Part shown: in pieces, positions 21,001 through 30,574 of the stretch
Layout of the letters: every line of letters begins with the position of its first letter
Position numbering within the stretch: the stretch's first letter is position 1
From: Carpediemonas membranifera
Taxonomy: Eukaryota > Fornicata
Reading direction: 5' to 3'
DNA length: 64,000 nucleotides
Assembly: GCA_019828565.1 (NCBI GenBank)
Contig: JAHDYR010000032.1
Location: 94,681 to 158,680, forward strand
Notes under the pieces: generated by a model
Database searches by the model: none
The model's input: the letters and a program-made list of their open reading frames with translations, nothing else
What the model was told of the DNA's origin: nothing
Position numbers and translations under genes: made by a program

Positions 21001-21837
21001 GGCTGCTCGCCTCTATTGGCCTGAAGGTGTTGTACTGAGAGGATGGGCGCATCGCTGGAGGACGGGCCGACATGTGTTCGAGCTGCAACATGCTCGCGAT
21101 ACCCGTGAGTTGCTCGTCACGGGATGAGGTGATAAAATACGACCATACTAGACTGGTCGTGGTTTCGGTACAAGTCTCACAGAGGAAGGGACCCGTGAAA
21201 CTACTATCTAAACTCGTTGAAGAGCTGCTATGCGCGGTAACGCTGCCCCTCCGCGGCTCTGAAGTACTTTGTGTTGTCGCCGCGTTGTTGTCTGATGACT
21301 GTTGGTCTCGTGTCTACTAAATTGACTTCAAGCAAGGATGCCGGTCATGATAAGTGGAAGCTAAGTAATTACCTTACCTGAGTTTGGCGGGTAGCACAGC
21401 TAGCCTTGACAAAAGTGCGAGCCATTGTTGCTCAAATGGAGATGCTCGCGCCATGGGGTGAACGATGGCAAGCGCGATACAGTTGACAGCAGATGGGGTG
21501 TCTGCCCAGGCTGTCGCGTACTGAGGATGTGGATGAGCAGCGGTCGAGCTTATCGTTGCTCTATGACGCTGGTTGCCCCTGACAGGGAATTGCGGAGACG
21601 GTGGCGTGCTAGCTCTATTGGTTCATGCCGTGTTGCTGTACGTGGAAGGGACCTGCAAGCTGGCGAGTTCGCACATGTTCGGGGATAACTGGAGAGCAAA
21701 CCTTGAAGCTGCTCAATACGGGTGCTGTTTCAGCACTGTGTGGATAGAAGGATATAACTGGCCGTCTAGGACCCACTGCTAGCAGTTACGTGCTCCACAT
21801 GCTCTGCTGAGCATTTGTTAGGAAGGTATACATGGCC
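21001..21837. other. R interior without supported gene
   Basis: No long frame or known domain is seen here. The stretch holds one hairpin (arms at 21252-21257 and 21279-21284) next to a CTGCCCCTCC tract, and many short inverted repeats. Confidence 0.4.
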
Positions 21838-22323
21838 TCATGTAGACATATAAATAGTGTGGATCGCTCCCACGACTGTAGGAACCGAGCTTGGTGTCCC
21901 CAGATGGGTCGTTACCTCTTTCGGTTTTTCATCGTCGATGATGGTAGTTGCCTGTCTGGCTTGGGCCATTGGCCCTGTGCCACTCTTGCTCATGGTCTGC
22001 TGGATGACCCGAATGATGTATGACTTGCTCTGGGCGCATGTGGCCAAGCTGCTACTCTCTAGGTAGCTCTGGATGATGGTTGGGGACGATGATTCTGGAG
22101 GTCTACGTTGGTCAAAGTCGTGCGTGGGTCTGTCAGTGAGTCTACTGGGGTCACTGCCCCTTCTTGGCTTCTTCTCGCACTGTCTCGGGGTGTTCGATTT
22201 GGCTGGAAGTGGAAGTGGCTGGCTCCTCGGCGTGGTTTCGGTTTGTTTTGCCTTTTGGCGGCTTTGGTGGTGCTTATTCCTGGTGCTATCTGCACTGTAT
22301 CGGCTTGTGCTTGGCCTGGCCAC
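21838..22323 (-). CDS. Possible small gag-like ORF of R
   Basis: A 161-residue minus-strand frame near the 5' end of R is rich in Ser, Thr, Pro, Gln, Arg and Lys, with no recognisable gag core or zinc knuckle. An upstream short frame (22671-22532) starts with an ATG inside the junction palindrome and stops after 46 residues. The position suits a vestigial gag, but composition is the only evidence. Confidence 0.3.
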   Translation of the reverse strand: MARPSTSRYSADSTRNKHHQSRQKAKQTETTPRSQPLPLPAKSNTPRQCEKKPRRGSDPSRLTDRPTHDFDQRRPPESSSPTIIQSYLESSSLATCAQSKSYIIRVIQQTMSKSGTGPMAQARQATTIIDDEKPKEVTTHLGTPSSVPTVVGAIHTIYMST

Positions 22324-22667
22324 TGGTCTCGTTGCTGGTCTCGGTCGATTGCCCTGAAGGAGCTTGATTGGCGCTCCAGAGCTGGTATTGCGGTGCTGTA
22401 TCGTTTGTTGGAGCTTATTGAAGCTTGGTTACTGGTATTGGCCTGTTGTTTGCTTGTATGCTATAGTGCATTGGTGGAAGTTGATGGTCTTGTTGAACTA
22501 AACGCTCTAGACTTGTTGTTGCTTGCGAATTTCAGTTGAACTGTCGACACCGCGGAGACATTTGCATTGCGCTAACGGAAGAAATTGGTTCTGGTGAAAA
22601 TGTCAATTGATGTTGCTTATATTGATTCTCCTGCGCCAGGACCGTTGAGCTCATCTCCTCCGGAAGA

Positions 22668-22788
22668 AATGATATCATTGTGGTCAGTCCTGGACACAAG
22701 GGAACCAATAAAGACTTTAGAGAGAATACTGCCATATCCTGCACCAAATGTGCAGGATAATACCTGTTGTGACCTGAGTCACACCACA
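22668..22788 (-). repeat. 5' LTR of R with junction palindrome
   Basis: The LTR is 22679-22788. The palindrome AATGATATCATT (22668-22679) includes the terminal base of the LTR on the sense strand. No TGG-type primer-binding site follows the LTR. Confidence 0.92.
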
Positions 22789-22792
22789 CTTG

Positions 22793-24294
22793 GCAACCTC
22801 GTCGAGGTGGACCCTGGCACGCGTCCTGTGACCAGCTTCAGTCGCTTCTAGGCAGTGTCTGATGGGGGCTGCCCAGACGCGGACCATCGGGTAGGCCCAG
22901 TAAGCGAACTCCAACTTGCCTAGCAGCGTGCGAGCCTCCTGCATGCTGAGGGCAGCGCCGGGACGTAGCCATCCCTCCAGTGCCTGGACCAGGCACTCTG
23001 CCTTATCCGCCGGCAGCCTGACCATCTGCTCCGGGTCCGCCTGCCACTCCAACCCTCGGAACACGACCTGGTGGGCTGGCTGCCTGGTCTTCCGGGCCGA
23101 CTCGGCGAACCCCGCAAGACGGAATGCGCCGATCGCCACGTGGGTATCCGTTGCGGCGGCGTCATCGATGAGGTGGTCGACGGAGACGCCGAGGGCCCGC
23201 ACTAGACCCACGACCGGCTGGGTGAGCATCGTGAAGGCCTCCGGAGAGGTGGAAGACCCCATGCTCAGCACCTTGAAGCGCCAGACGTCATCACCCAGGC
23301 GGAAGGCGAACCGATTGCACTCACCCTCGGCGAGCGGCACTTGGAAGAACCCTTTCTCGAGGTCCATAGTGCCCGCCTCACCTGCGCGGAGGAAGAGCGG
23401 CGGAAGCGGCTCGTAGGAGTAGCACCTGCGGCCCAGGTAGGTATTCTGATGTCGAGCATTGAGGATAGGACGCATTGTGCCGTCCTTCTTCATCTCAAGC
23501 CGGAATCGTCCAGTGACGATATCCCCTAGCTCGACATCCGGGACCCTCTCGGTGAACCCTGCCTCCTCGAGCTCGCGCGCCACCGCGAGCGCCTTGGGCA
23601 GCATGTCTTCCGTGAGGTACCCCGCAGAGTCCTCATCGAATGGGGGCGGGGGTGCCACCCACGGCGGCGTGTAGCCGCTCATGGCCCACTCGACGACCTC
23701 CTCTGGTGCGTTCATGGCGTCTAGGAAGTCGGGGTCCAAGGCGCCACCCGGGCGGAAGGGGACCTGAGGCGCCACCCTCAGTGTCTGCTTGAGCGTCTCC
23801 ACGCACAATGGATCTGCTCCCTTCCACCGGTCCGCCATCACCGCATGGACCAGTTCCAACACGGCAGCCCGACCCTCTACGGTGGCGAGGGCCTGGGCGA
23901 CTTCGGCGGGCTCGACGGGGACCCTGAGGTCTCCGGAGGCTTCATTCGGCTCTACGGGGGCTTGACCCCCGGAGACTGCGTCCTGAGATGCCTCGGCGCT
24001 GGGCTCGAGGACTCGCGGCTGCTCGACGCCCAGCTGGGCGGAGACTGATGCCGGCTCGACTGGACCCATACTCGTGGCGGACCCGGAAGGTCGGAGCATG
24101 CGCGCGCTCGACGGTGGTAGTCGACCCACCGGAGACTGAGGCCATCCCAGGCCGCTCGACGTTGTTTCCAACGGAGACTTCGGCGTCTTGGGCTGACACC
24201 GGCTCAACAGAGGCCGACGTAGGTCCTCTGGAGACTTTCCCCCGCCTTCTCCTGTTCTTCTTCCGTTCTCGTGACGCGGCCCGCGTATCTCCAC
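22793..24294 (-). CDS. DIRS-like reverse transcriptase (first part of split ORF)
   Basis: A minus-strand frame with an N-terminal Pro/Glu-rich linker leads into an RT domain: RFRLEMKKDGTMRPILNARH, DLEKGFFQVPL, VLSMGSSTSPEAF and the catalytic LIDD (Tyr of YxDD replaced by Leu). It overlaps the gag-like frame in another phase, as is usual in DIRS elements, and has no ATG of its own near 24294. At 22793 it is cut by element R and continues at 17887 with RNase H and the recombinase. Confidence 0.88.
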
Positions 24295-24721
24295 AACCTA
24301 ACTCAACTCGGCTCGGCTCAACACAATACGGTTGGCGTTTACTCTTCATTCGGGAATACTTCCTCGGGATCTCGTGAAGAGAGTCGGAGGTGAGCCCAGC
24401 TGCTGCACCGACCTCTCCACGGAGCTCCCTCAGGTTCTCCACCGTCAGAGCAAACCCATCGATATCGAACCTGCGCATGCGGCTAGCAAGGAGGTTAACG
24501 ACGTAGGAGACCCCCTTGGCGTCAGGGACCTTGCGGAGTAGCTCGAGAGTGTCTAGCATCAACCACAGCTGCTGGGAGTCACAGCTGGGCGGCTCGTCGT
24601 AGAGGGGAGTACGCTCGTCCTCCCATTTGATGGCTGTCGGGGCCTTGCCACCATTGGCGATGGTAAGTCGGGCGTCGCGCACGGAAGAGCGGCCAAGCAC
24701 CGCGGAGGATATTACGGACAT
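23942..24721 (-). CDS. DIRS-like gag-like ORF1
   Basis: A 259-residue frame starts at the ATG at 24721. It has a helical N-terminal half (LWLMLDTLELLRKVPDAKG, VVNLLASRMRRFDIDGF) and a highly basic region (ASRERKKNRRRRGKVSRG), fitting a nucleic-acid-binding structural protein. The C-terminal third overlaps the RT frame and may be read in either phase. No zinc knuckle is present. Confidence 0.65.
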   Translation of the reverse strand: MSVISSAVLGRSSVRDARLTIANGGKAPTAIKWEDERTPLYDEPPSCDSQQLWLMLDTLELLRKVPDAKGVSYVVNLLASRMRRFDIDGFALTVENLRELRGEVGAAAGLTSDSLHEIPRKYSRMKSKRQPYCVEPSRVELGCGDTRAASRERKKNRRRRGKVSRGPTSASVEPVSAQDAEVSVGNNVERPGMASVSGGSTTTVERAHAPTFRVRHEYGSSRAGISLRPAGRRAAASPRAQRRGISGRSLRGSSPRRAE

Positions 24722-24808
24722 GAAGGACTGCGATGTCTGAGGATTCTGGGACCACAGCCCCGCCCCCTCGCGGGCACTCTGGGGCTCGCGCTCGACTCGG
24801 GAATTCTG

Positions 24809-24906
24809 TGAAGTCTGGAAACAACAAGTGTGAAGTGTTTAAGGGGTATACCTCCTACTGGTGATAATGGCTCTAACTGCGTCTACATAATCATGTAAAT
24901 ACCACA
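24809..24906 (-). repeat. 3' LTR of E4
   Basis: This left copy matches 29036-29133 in sequence and length. Confidence 0.92.
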
Positions 24907-24934
24907 CTACCCCTCCTCCATCAGAGCCATGCTT

Positions 24935-26200
24935 CTATTTCCGACTCTGACCGACTTTGCGCAAATGCTCGTCAACGCACTTTGCAAGTTGGCTATGGTC
25001 CTCCATGTACTTCAATAACACGATGTTGGACCGCATGTCTTCGTCTGTTGCCACTCTCCAGGTGTCTTCGCTGGCTTCGAATCCCAGCCACCTGCACCTC
25101 ACTTCCGGTGTCCTGTTGGCGTCTCTTCTAATCCTCCAGTCCACTATCTTCTTGATATACGCCTGGCTTCTATCTAAGGCGCATGCTACCTTGGCCTTCT
25201 CTTCGCTCCACTCTCCCTCGGCGACTTTCAGGTGAGAGACGTGCTTCTGATACGTCTTCTTCGTCTCTGGGTCTCGCACAACGTACGAGTTCGCCTTCCC
25301 GGGGACCTTCCTGACCACCATCAACGGTCCGCGCCACTTGAGGTCGTACTTCTTGCGAATCTCCGCGTCGCGATCCACGAAGACCCAGTAACCCGCTGCC
25401 ACGCGCGACTCAGGGTGCTGCCGCTGAATGTCAGCCGCTCGCTTCTGGCTGTCCTGCTTCTTCTTCGCCGCTGTCTGCTCCATATTCCTTCTTCTATTTT
25501 CTTCGTTCTGGATCATCCTGCGCGCAGCCTCCACCTCCTCCATCCTCTGTTCCTTGAGCTTGTCCACGGTCGCTCTGGTTCCATCCGCCACTACCAGTCT
25601 CCACGCCGACGACCCGGTCGCCCTCGAACGCGCCGAGTTGATGATGTTCTGGATCGACGGGAGCAGACCCTTCCATCTCCTGGTCTGCCGTTCATACATC
25701 TCGCACCGCAGGTGGCGGTTGACCTCTTTGTTCCACCGCTCGACCACGCCGTTCTCCTCGTGGTAGTACGGCGTCGTGTGGTTGACCCGCGCCCCGGTCT
25801 CCCTGGCCCACGCGTGAAACTCGGTCGATGCGAACTGCGACCCGTTATCTGCTACCCACTCGACCGGCATCGGGAAGTGGGTGAGGTAGAACCTCTGCAA
25901 TGCCTCGATGGTTTCTCGTGACGACACCGTCTTCAGCGGGACCAGGGTGACCCATCGCGACGTTTCTTCCACAACTGTCAGGATGTTCCGGTACTCGCCG
26001 TCGGCCTCTTTCATGACGATGGTGTCCACGAACACTCGACCATACGGTCCCAGCGGCTCGCGCGGCGCCGACTGGTACGGGTCGCCCCCCATACCCGACT
26101 TCTGGCACACGGGGCATCGTTTGACCATCGTTGACACGTCAGCTTCGGCTCCGTCCCAAGACAGTCCGATGTCCTCAAGCTTCCACAGGGTCTGTTGCAC
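24935..26200 (-). CDS. E4 integrase and chromodomain
   Basis: This frame contains the integrase zinc-finger cysteines (CPVCQKSG), a core with Asp (VDTIVMKEADGEYRN), Asp (WVADNGSQF) and Glu (NGVVERWN), a basic linker (KKKQDSQKR), and a C-terminal chromodomain (CRWLGFEASEDTWR). It ends 28 bp before the LTR, so there is no room for an accessory gene. The real start lies upstream in the polyprotein; a frameshift near 26300-26400 separates it from RNase H. Confidence 0.9.
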   Translation of the reverse strand: MQQTLWKLEDIGLSWDGAEADVSTMVKRCPVCQKSGMGGDPYQSAPREPLGPYGRVFVDTIVMKEADGEYRNILTVVEETSRWVTLVPLKTVSSRETIEALQRFYLTHFPMPVEWVADNGSQFASTEFHAWARETGARVNHTTPYYHEENGVVERWNKEVNRHLRCEMYERQTRRWKGLLPSIQNIINSARSRATGSSAWRLVVADGTRATVDKLKEQRMEEVEAARRMIQNEENRRRNMEQTAAKKKQDSQKRAADIQRQHPESRVAAGYWVFVDRDAEIRKKYDLKWRGPLMVVRKVPGKANSYVVRDPETKKTYQKHVSHLKVAEGEWSEEKAKVACALDRSQAYIKKIVDWRIRRDANRTPEVRCRWLGFEASEDTWRVATDEDMRSNIVLLKYMEDHSQLAKCVDEHLRKVGQSRK

Positions 26201-26301
26201 CCCATGGTGGCCCTTCCCAGCGCCGTGTACCTCCTTGAACCTCGCTTCCTTCTGACTCTCCGGCAGTGTCGGGCTCGCCTCCTGTGTCGTCCTGAACTCG
26301 T

Positions 26302-27270
26302 CTACTCTGAACAGCAGTTGCCCCTGCGGTCTCGGCTTGCTCTCTTCTGTCTCAGCGCCGGCTGCCGCTGGGCCATCCTCGTCTGACTCCGTCCGACTCT
26401 GGTCCGGAATGTCCTCCTGCTCCTGCTTCGCTTGCTCTCTGCGAGCGCCGCCCTCGATAGCCCGTCGGCGATCTCGTTAAGGCTGCCCGGCACGTGCTCC
26501 ACGTCGAATTTGTAGTTGGCGAGCTCGAGTGCCCACCGCTGCACCATGTCGTCATTGGCGCCCCACACGTACGCGAGGTTCCTGTGGTCACACCACACCT
26601 TGAACTCCTGCGTTGCCAGCAGACGCCGAGCCTTGCGGATCGCGTGGACAATGGCGAATGCCTCCTTCCTATACGTGCTCCACCTGCGCTGCGAGCCGGA
26701 CAGTGCCTTCGACAAGAACATAATCGGCCGCTTGCCGCCCTCGTCCTCCTGCATCAGCACCGCGCCGACCCCCTTGTCCGACGCGTCCGTGTACAGCGCG
26801 AGTCTCTTCGCCGGGTCCGGGTGTGTCAGCACCGGCGCGCTCGTGACCGCCTTCTTCAATGCCTCGAGCGCCCTGTCCTGGTCCGGCCCCCACGGCGGCG
26901 CGTCCTTGAGCTCCATCCTCCTGATCGGCTCGGCCAGGTCCGCGTACGCCGGGATGAACTTCGCGAAGAAGTTGAAGATACCCAGGAGAGCCCTGACATC
27001 GCTGACGTTGTGCGCCGGGGCGAGCTTCTGTACACCCTCCACCCTCCACTCAGGCACGGACCGTCCCTCCTTCGACACAGTCCAGCCCAAGTACTCTACC
27101 TCGTCAAGGTTGAAAGCGCACTTCTTCTCGTTAAGCTTGATCTTCCGCTCCCTCACCCGGTCCATGACATGCCGGAGGTTGGCCTCGTACTCCTCCACCG
27201 TCTCCCCGAACACCAGGATGTCGTCAACGTAGATGAGGCAGGCCGTCCCCAACATGTCCGCGAACGCCTC
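26302..27270 (-). pseudogene. E4 second half of RT and RNase H
   Basis: The frame continues directly after an in-frame TAG at 27271-27273. It carries the catalytic YVDDILVFG, the thumb region (YLGWTVSKEG, LLGIFNFFAKF) and RNase H (LYTDASDKGVGAVLM, VWCDHRNLAYV, LNEIADGLSR). A frameshift near 26300-26400 separates it from the integrase frame. Confidence 0.88.
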
Positions 27271-29013
27271 CTACAGCGCTGCCTGCATATGGCCCGCCGC
27301 CGTCGACAACCCGAACGGCATCGTGTTATAGGTGAAGTGGCCGTCGGGTGTGGTGAACGCCAACAGCTCCTGCGTCCCCTCCTCGACCGGCACCTGGTGG
27401 AACGCGCTGCTCGCGTCCAAGGCTGCGAACTTGACCTTGCCCTCCAGCATCGTCATGATGTCGTCGATGGCCGGGAGGTCGTGCTGGGGATCCTCGATGA
27501 ACTTGGTCAAGCGGATATAGTTGATACACGGGCGCCACTCCCCACCCTTCTTCTTCGCCATGACCACGCGCGACGACCAGGGCGACTTCGACCTACGGAT
27601 GATCTTCGCCTCTTCCAGCTTCTTGAGGTGCTCCGACAGTGCCTGCTCAATCTCCGGCTGCCGCCTCCTCGGCAATTCGAAGTAGGGCACCGCATCATCA
27701 CTCAGACTGATCTTGTACGGCTTCAGGTCTGCCGCGCCGTCGGCCGGGCCGAAGCAATCGGCATACTCCTCGCGGATCTGCTCGTCCATCGTGGCCAGCA
27801 ACTCCTCATCGCCGTCGACGTCGGTCGTGGTGGCCTCCACGTTGATCAGGCCCAGCTCGGCAAGGGTCCTGAAGCAGATTGTGGGTTTGCAGCCAGCGAT
27901 CACGTCCCAGTGGAGCGTGACGTCGACGTCTTTCTTCAATGCGAGTCTGACCTTCTTCGATCCTCCCGTCAGCACTCTCGCCGTCGAGTTGTCGCCCAGC
28001 TTGACCCACCGGTCGGCCCACTTCGTCCGGATGCCCCACTCTCTGGCCAACTCCGGCGGGATGAAATTGCTGCTAGCACAAGTATCGAGCCGCACCACAT
28101 GCTCCTTCAGCCCGACACTCATGCTGCACTCCCAAACCTTGCTTTCCACCCCCGAGGCAAAGACTAAACACTGATCGGGTTTACTGGCGTCCGGACAGTC
28201 CTTCGCGACGTGCCCCACCTTACCACACCGATAACAGCGACGGGTGCCTCCGGCTATCTTCGGCTCTGGGCAGTCCTTGGCCATGTGGCCCCCACCCCCG
28301 CAGTTATAGCAGTGCAACTTCTTCTGCCCCTGCTCTTGCTTCTGCACGTCTTTCTTCGATGTAGACGATGTGGGGGGCTCCAACAGCCCAAACTGCTTCA
28401 TTGCCTCGCGCTTCTTCCTCTCCCACAGCATTACTGATTGCATGACTCCGGCTGAGTCAGTGCATGCGTCAACGACGCCCTGGAGTATTGCGTGTTGTCC
28501 TTCGTGCTTGCACGCCTCCAAGATCAGCCTCTTCGTTGCATCTATCGGGATGTCCTCTATCTTCTGGAACAACACCGCCGCTCTCGCTGAAATCCTGTTG
28601 AGCACTTCGCTTACGCTCTTCTCAGGTCCATTCGTCAAAAGCTTCGTCCGTGCGAACACTTCAGTGGGTAGGACGTGCTTTTCTATGCTCTTCTTCCAAA
28701 ATGCGTCCTCCTTCTTCTGGTGTGCGCGTCGTGCCTTCTTGACGTCGTCTTGATGCTTCATGTACTGCTGAGTCGACACCGATCCGTTACCGTTCGTCGC
28801 ACATGTCGGCTCCACGAACTCGTCGATCCTGGACTTCCCTGTCTCGCGTAAAACCTGTCTCTTCAACGCAGGCTTGACCAGGGAGTGAAAAGGCTTACGG
28901 TGCTTGCCGTCGTCTGCCTCCAGGCTGTACTCGTCGTAGATGTCTCGTACTCGCATATACTCTTCGATCGTGAGGTCCTTCATCGGTGGACCTATCGTTA
29001 CGTCTTCTCCCAT
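27271..29013 (-). CDS. E4 gag, protease and first half of RT
   Basis: The ATG at 29013 begins gag. Two CCHC knuckles ([14 protein letters not shown] and [14 protein letters not shown]) are followed by an aspartic protease with DTCA in place of DTGA, and by RT up to [16 protein letters not shown]. There the frame meets TAG, where relatives have an ordinary codon (the expected Gln is CAG, one base different). A nonsense mutation is the simplest reading; stop readthrough cannot be excluded. Confidence 0.88.
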   Translation of the reverse strand: MGEDVTIGPPMKDLTIEEYMRVRDIYDEYSLEADDGKHRKPFHSLVKPALKRQVLRETGKSRIDEFVEPTCATNGNGSVSTQQYMKHQDDVKKARRAHQKKEDAFWKKSIEKHVLPTEVFARTKLLTNGPEKSVSEVLNRISARAAVLFQKIEDIPIDATKRLILEACKHEGQHAILQGVVDACTDSAGVMQSVMLWERKKREAMKQFGLLEPPTSSTSKKDVQKQEQGQKKLHCYNCGGGGHMAKDCPEPKIAGGTRRCYRCGKVGHVAKDCPDASKPDQCLVFASGVESKVWECSMSVGLKEHVVRLDTCASSNFIPPELAREWGIRTKWADRWVKLGDNSTARVLTGGSKKVRLALKKDVDVTLHWDVIAGCKPTICFRTLAELGLINVEATTTDVDGDEELLATMDEQIREEYADCFGPADGAADLKPYKISLSDDAVPYFELPRRRQPEIEQALSEHLKKLEEAKIIRRSKSPWSSRVVMAKKKGGEWRPCINYIRLTKFIEDPQHDLPAIDDIMTMLEGKVKFAALDASSAFHQVPVEEGTQELLAFTTPDGHFTYNTMPFGLSTAAGHMQAAL

Positions 29014-29026
29014 TGCGTCAAACCGT

Positions 29027-29133
29027 AGTAATTACTGAAGTCTGGAAACAACAAGTGTGAAGTGTTTAAGGGGTATACCTCCTACTGGTGATAATGGCTC
29101 TAACTGCGTCTACATAATCATGTAAATACCACA
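29027..29133 (-). repeat. 5' LTR of E4 with junction palindrome
   Basis: The LTR is 29036-29133. The palindrome AGTAATTACT (29027-29036, 10 bp) includes the terminal base of the LTR on the sense strand. Confidence 0.92.
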
Positions 29134-29138
29134 TTCTG

Positions 29139-29438
29139 GCCCCGAGCATTTTTAGGCATTTCGCCATCGCTCATACAGAAAGTTCTGGTACGTTGGGCTG
29201 ATCCGCCCCATTCTTACACAGTGCCCGAAAAAGGGGTTTTCAAGCCCCAATTCGGCTTCGTTAGCGAGTTCTGGCTCTTTTTGTTCTGCGCTGTACCGAA
29301 AGTTAACCAACATCATAAGCACTGCTCCACGGACGGTAGAAGTCTCGTGAACTGTGTTTGAGATATAAATATTGTGAATAGTCCGTCATGGGGATCACTA
29401 TGGGCACTTCCATTCGTCATTTGGGAAAAGTGCAGGAT
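29139..29438. other. Unassigned spacer between E4 and the C accessory gene
   Basis: This stretch holds the far side of the E4 insertion site and the upstream region of the C accessory gene, including GATATAAATATTG at about 29361, a possible TATA-like element. I could not find the 3' LTR of element C here, so C appears truncated at this end. A hairpin-like GCCCCAATTCGGC stretch lies near 29255. Confidence 0.4.
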
Positions 29439-30555
29439 ATGTCGCTTTTTCCTGAGGAAAAGCGGCCAAACATGGCGGATACGCGTGCGCTCGACCAAAT
29501 TCGTGAGCTTTCGATGGAGTTAACTGATGACGATTATCGCAAGGTGCTCGAAAATGCCCTTGCGACGATTGCTCGGACGCAACGCTATAAGGCCCGCACG
29601 ATGAGCGCCCTGCAGAAGAAGGCCATCCGCAAGAGCGGCGGGAATGCCTCCCAGATGCCCATGATGCGGTTTGTGCGCCTCTATTCTTCTTACCTAGGAT
29701 CTTCACCGTGCCGGCAACTTCCGCTCGGGAGCTCTGCCGTGTGCCGGTGGGGGGTGTGATGGAGGGGTGCTTCACGAAGCAGGCAGACCAGCTCGCCGAT
29801 GTGGTTCGACGGTGCTTGGCTGGCTACGTTAACTTCGTTGAGGTGCCCCTCGAGGGGATCTTCGATCACCTCTCCACCGGCACGCTGTGGAGCAAGGACG
29901 CAGGCGGCTTGCTCGATCTGTCAGCCGGCCTGCTGGTCCAGCTCCAGCGAGAGCATCGTGCGCTCCGCTTCCTGCGGGAGGCGTCTCGCAGCCGTGCCGA
30001 AACCGACTCCGGCATAGTCCGCGACGCCGTTGACGCCGGCGTTTTCGATCTCAAGGGCAACGGCTCAAACAGGTACGTCACCCCGGAGACCCTGTTCTCG
30101 CTCTCCCGCGCTCTCGGCTGCGGCCAGAGCCTGGCCCGCCGCACCCTGTACCGGGTCGCCGTCTTGGCCCTCGCCCCAGACTACTACCGCTTGTTCCTCC
30201 ACGGGGAGCGTAGCGAGAACGTCTCAGTCACCGCCACTCACTGGGCCGCCCTGGTCGCTAACCTCCGCGCCATGGACGAGCTTCCGTCCCTGCCGGAGCG
30301 GCTCGGTCTGGCCATGCAGGTCTCTGACCCTGAGCGCGAGTACGAGGTCCTTGACGTGCTGGGTCACGAGATCCTGACGGCTGGATCCGACCGCCGACTC
30401 ATTCTTCACGTTCAGTACGCGGGCACACTGCCCCTACCTGCACTGGTCTGGAGACCCTCGCTGCCGTCAGCGTGGCTCGCGAGTATCTGATCGACTTTGA
30501 GCTCGAGGACTGGATCAAGGGCCCTGACGACGAGTCCGATGACGACTACCAATAA
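29439..30555 (+). CDS. Antisense accessory gene of chromovirus C, 29-nt intron, one frameshift
   Basis: Exon 1 is 29439-29668 and exon 2 is 29698-30555. The intron (29669-29697) begins GTTTGT and ends TTACCTAG, and joining it opens one frame. The protein is homologous to the accessory protein of element B (54641-55745): compare ALAPDYYRLFLHGERS with VLAPDYFRVAVYGISR, and MQVSDPEREYEV with LQVSDPDRYYTV; the acidic tail is shared too. Both starts lie in GTGCAGGATATGTCG. A one-base loss in a C run near 30430 breaks the C-terminus. The gene ends 20 bp from the pol stop, convergent. The helical core loosely recalls a BEN domain, but that is only a guess. No function is assigned. Confidence 0.75.
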
Positions 30556-30574
30556 ATCTTGATTGAGAATCCGT

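Larger units (their letters stand above)
17888..22788 (-). mobile_element. Element R: LTR element without gag-pol (LARD-like)
   Basis: Two identical 110-bp LTRs (17888-17997 and 22679-22788), beginning TGTGGTCAG and ending CACACCACA, enclose 4.7 kb. CTTG is duplicated at 17884-17887 and 22789-22792, and removal of the element restores the DIRS frame exactly. The minus-strand tract GGAGGGGCAG abuts the left LTR, so the element is on the minus strand. No gag core, protease, RT or integrase could be found inside. It therefore looks like a large non-autonomous LTR element moved by enzymes of another chromovirus. Confidence 0.9.
24809..29133 (-). mobile_element. Chromovirus E4 (complete ends)
   Basis: Two 98-bp LTRs (24809-24906 and 29036-29133), beginning TGAAGTCTGG and ending AAATACCACA, are flanked by a TTCTG duplication (24804-24808 and 29134-29138). 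The minus-strand tract GGAGGGGTAG precedes the 3' LTR. The element inserted next to the 5' end of the DIRS-like element. Confidence 0.93.

Noticed and set aside
26494-28167. 557-residue plus-strand open frame
   Set aside because: It is antisense to E4 gag-pol, Arg/Leu/His-rich, has no domain and reflects the GC-rich codon use of the real gene.
30421-30440. Polypurine-like tract (minus GTAGGGGCAG) as the 3' LTR border of C
   Set aside because: It lies inside the coding part of the accessory gene, and no LTR sequence follows it.
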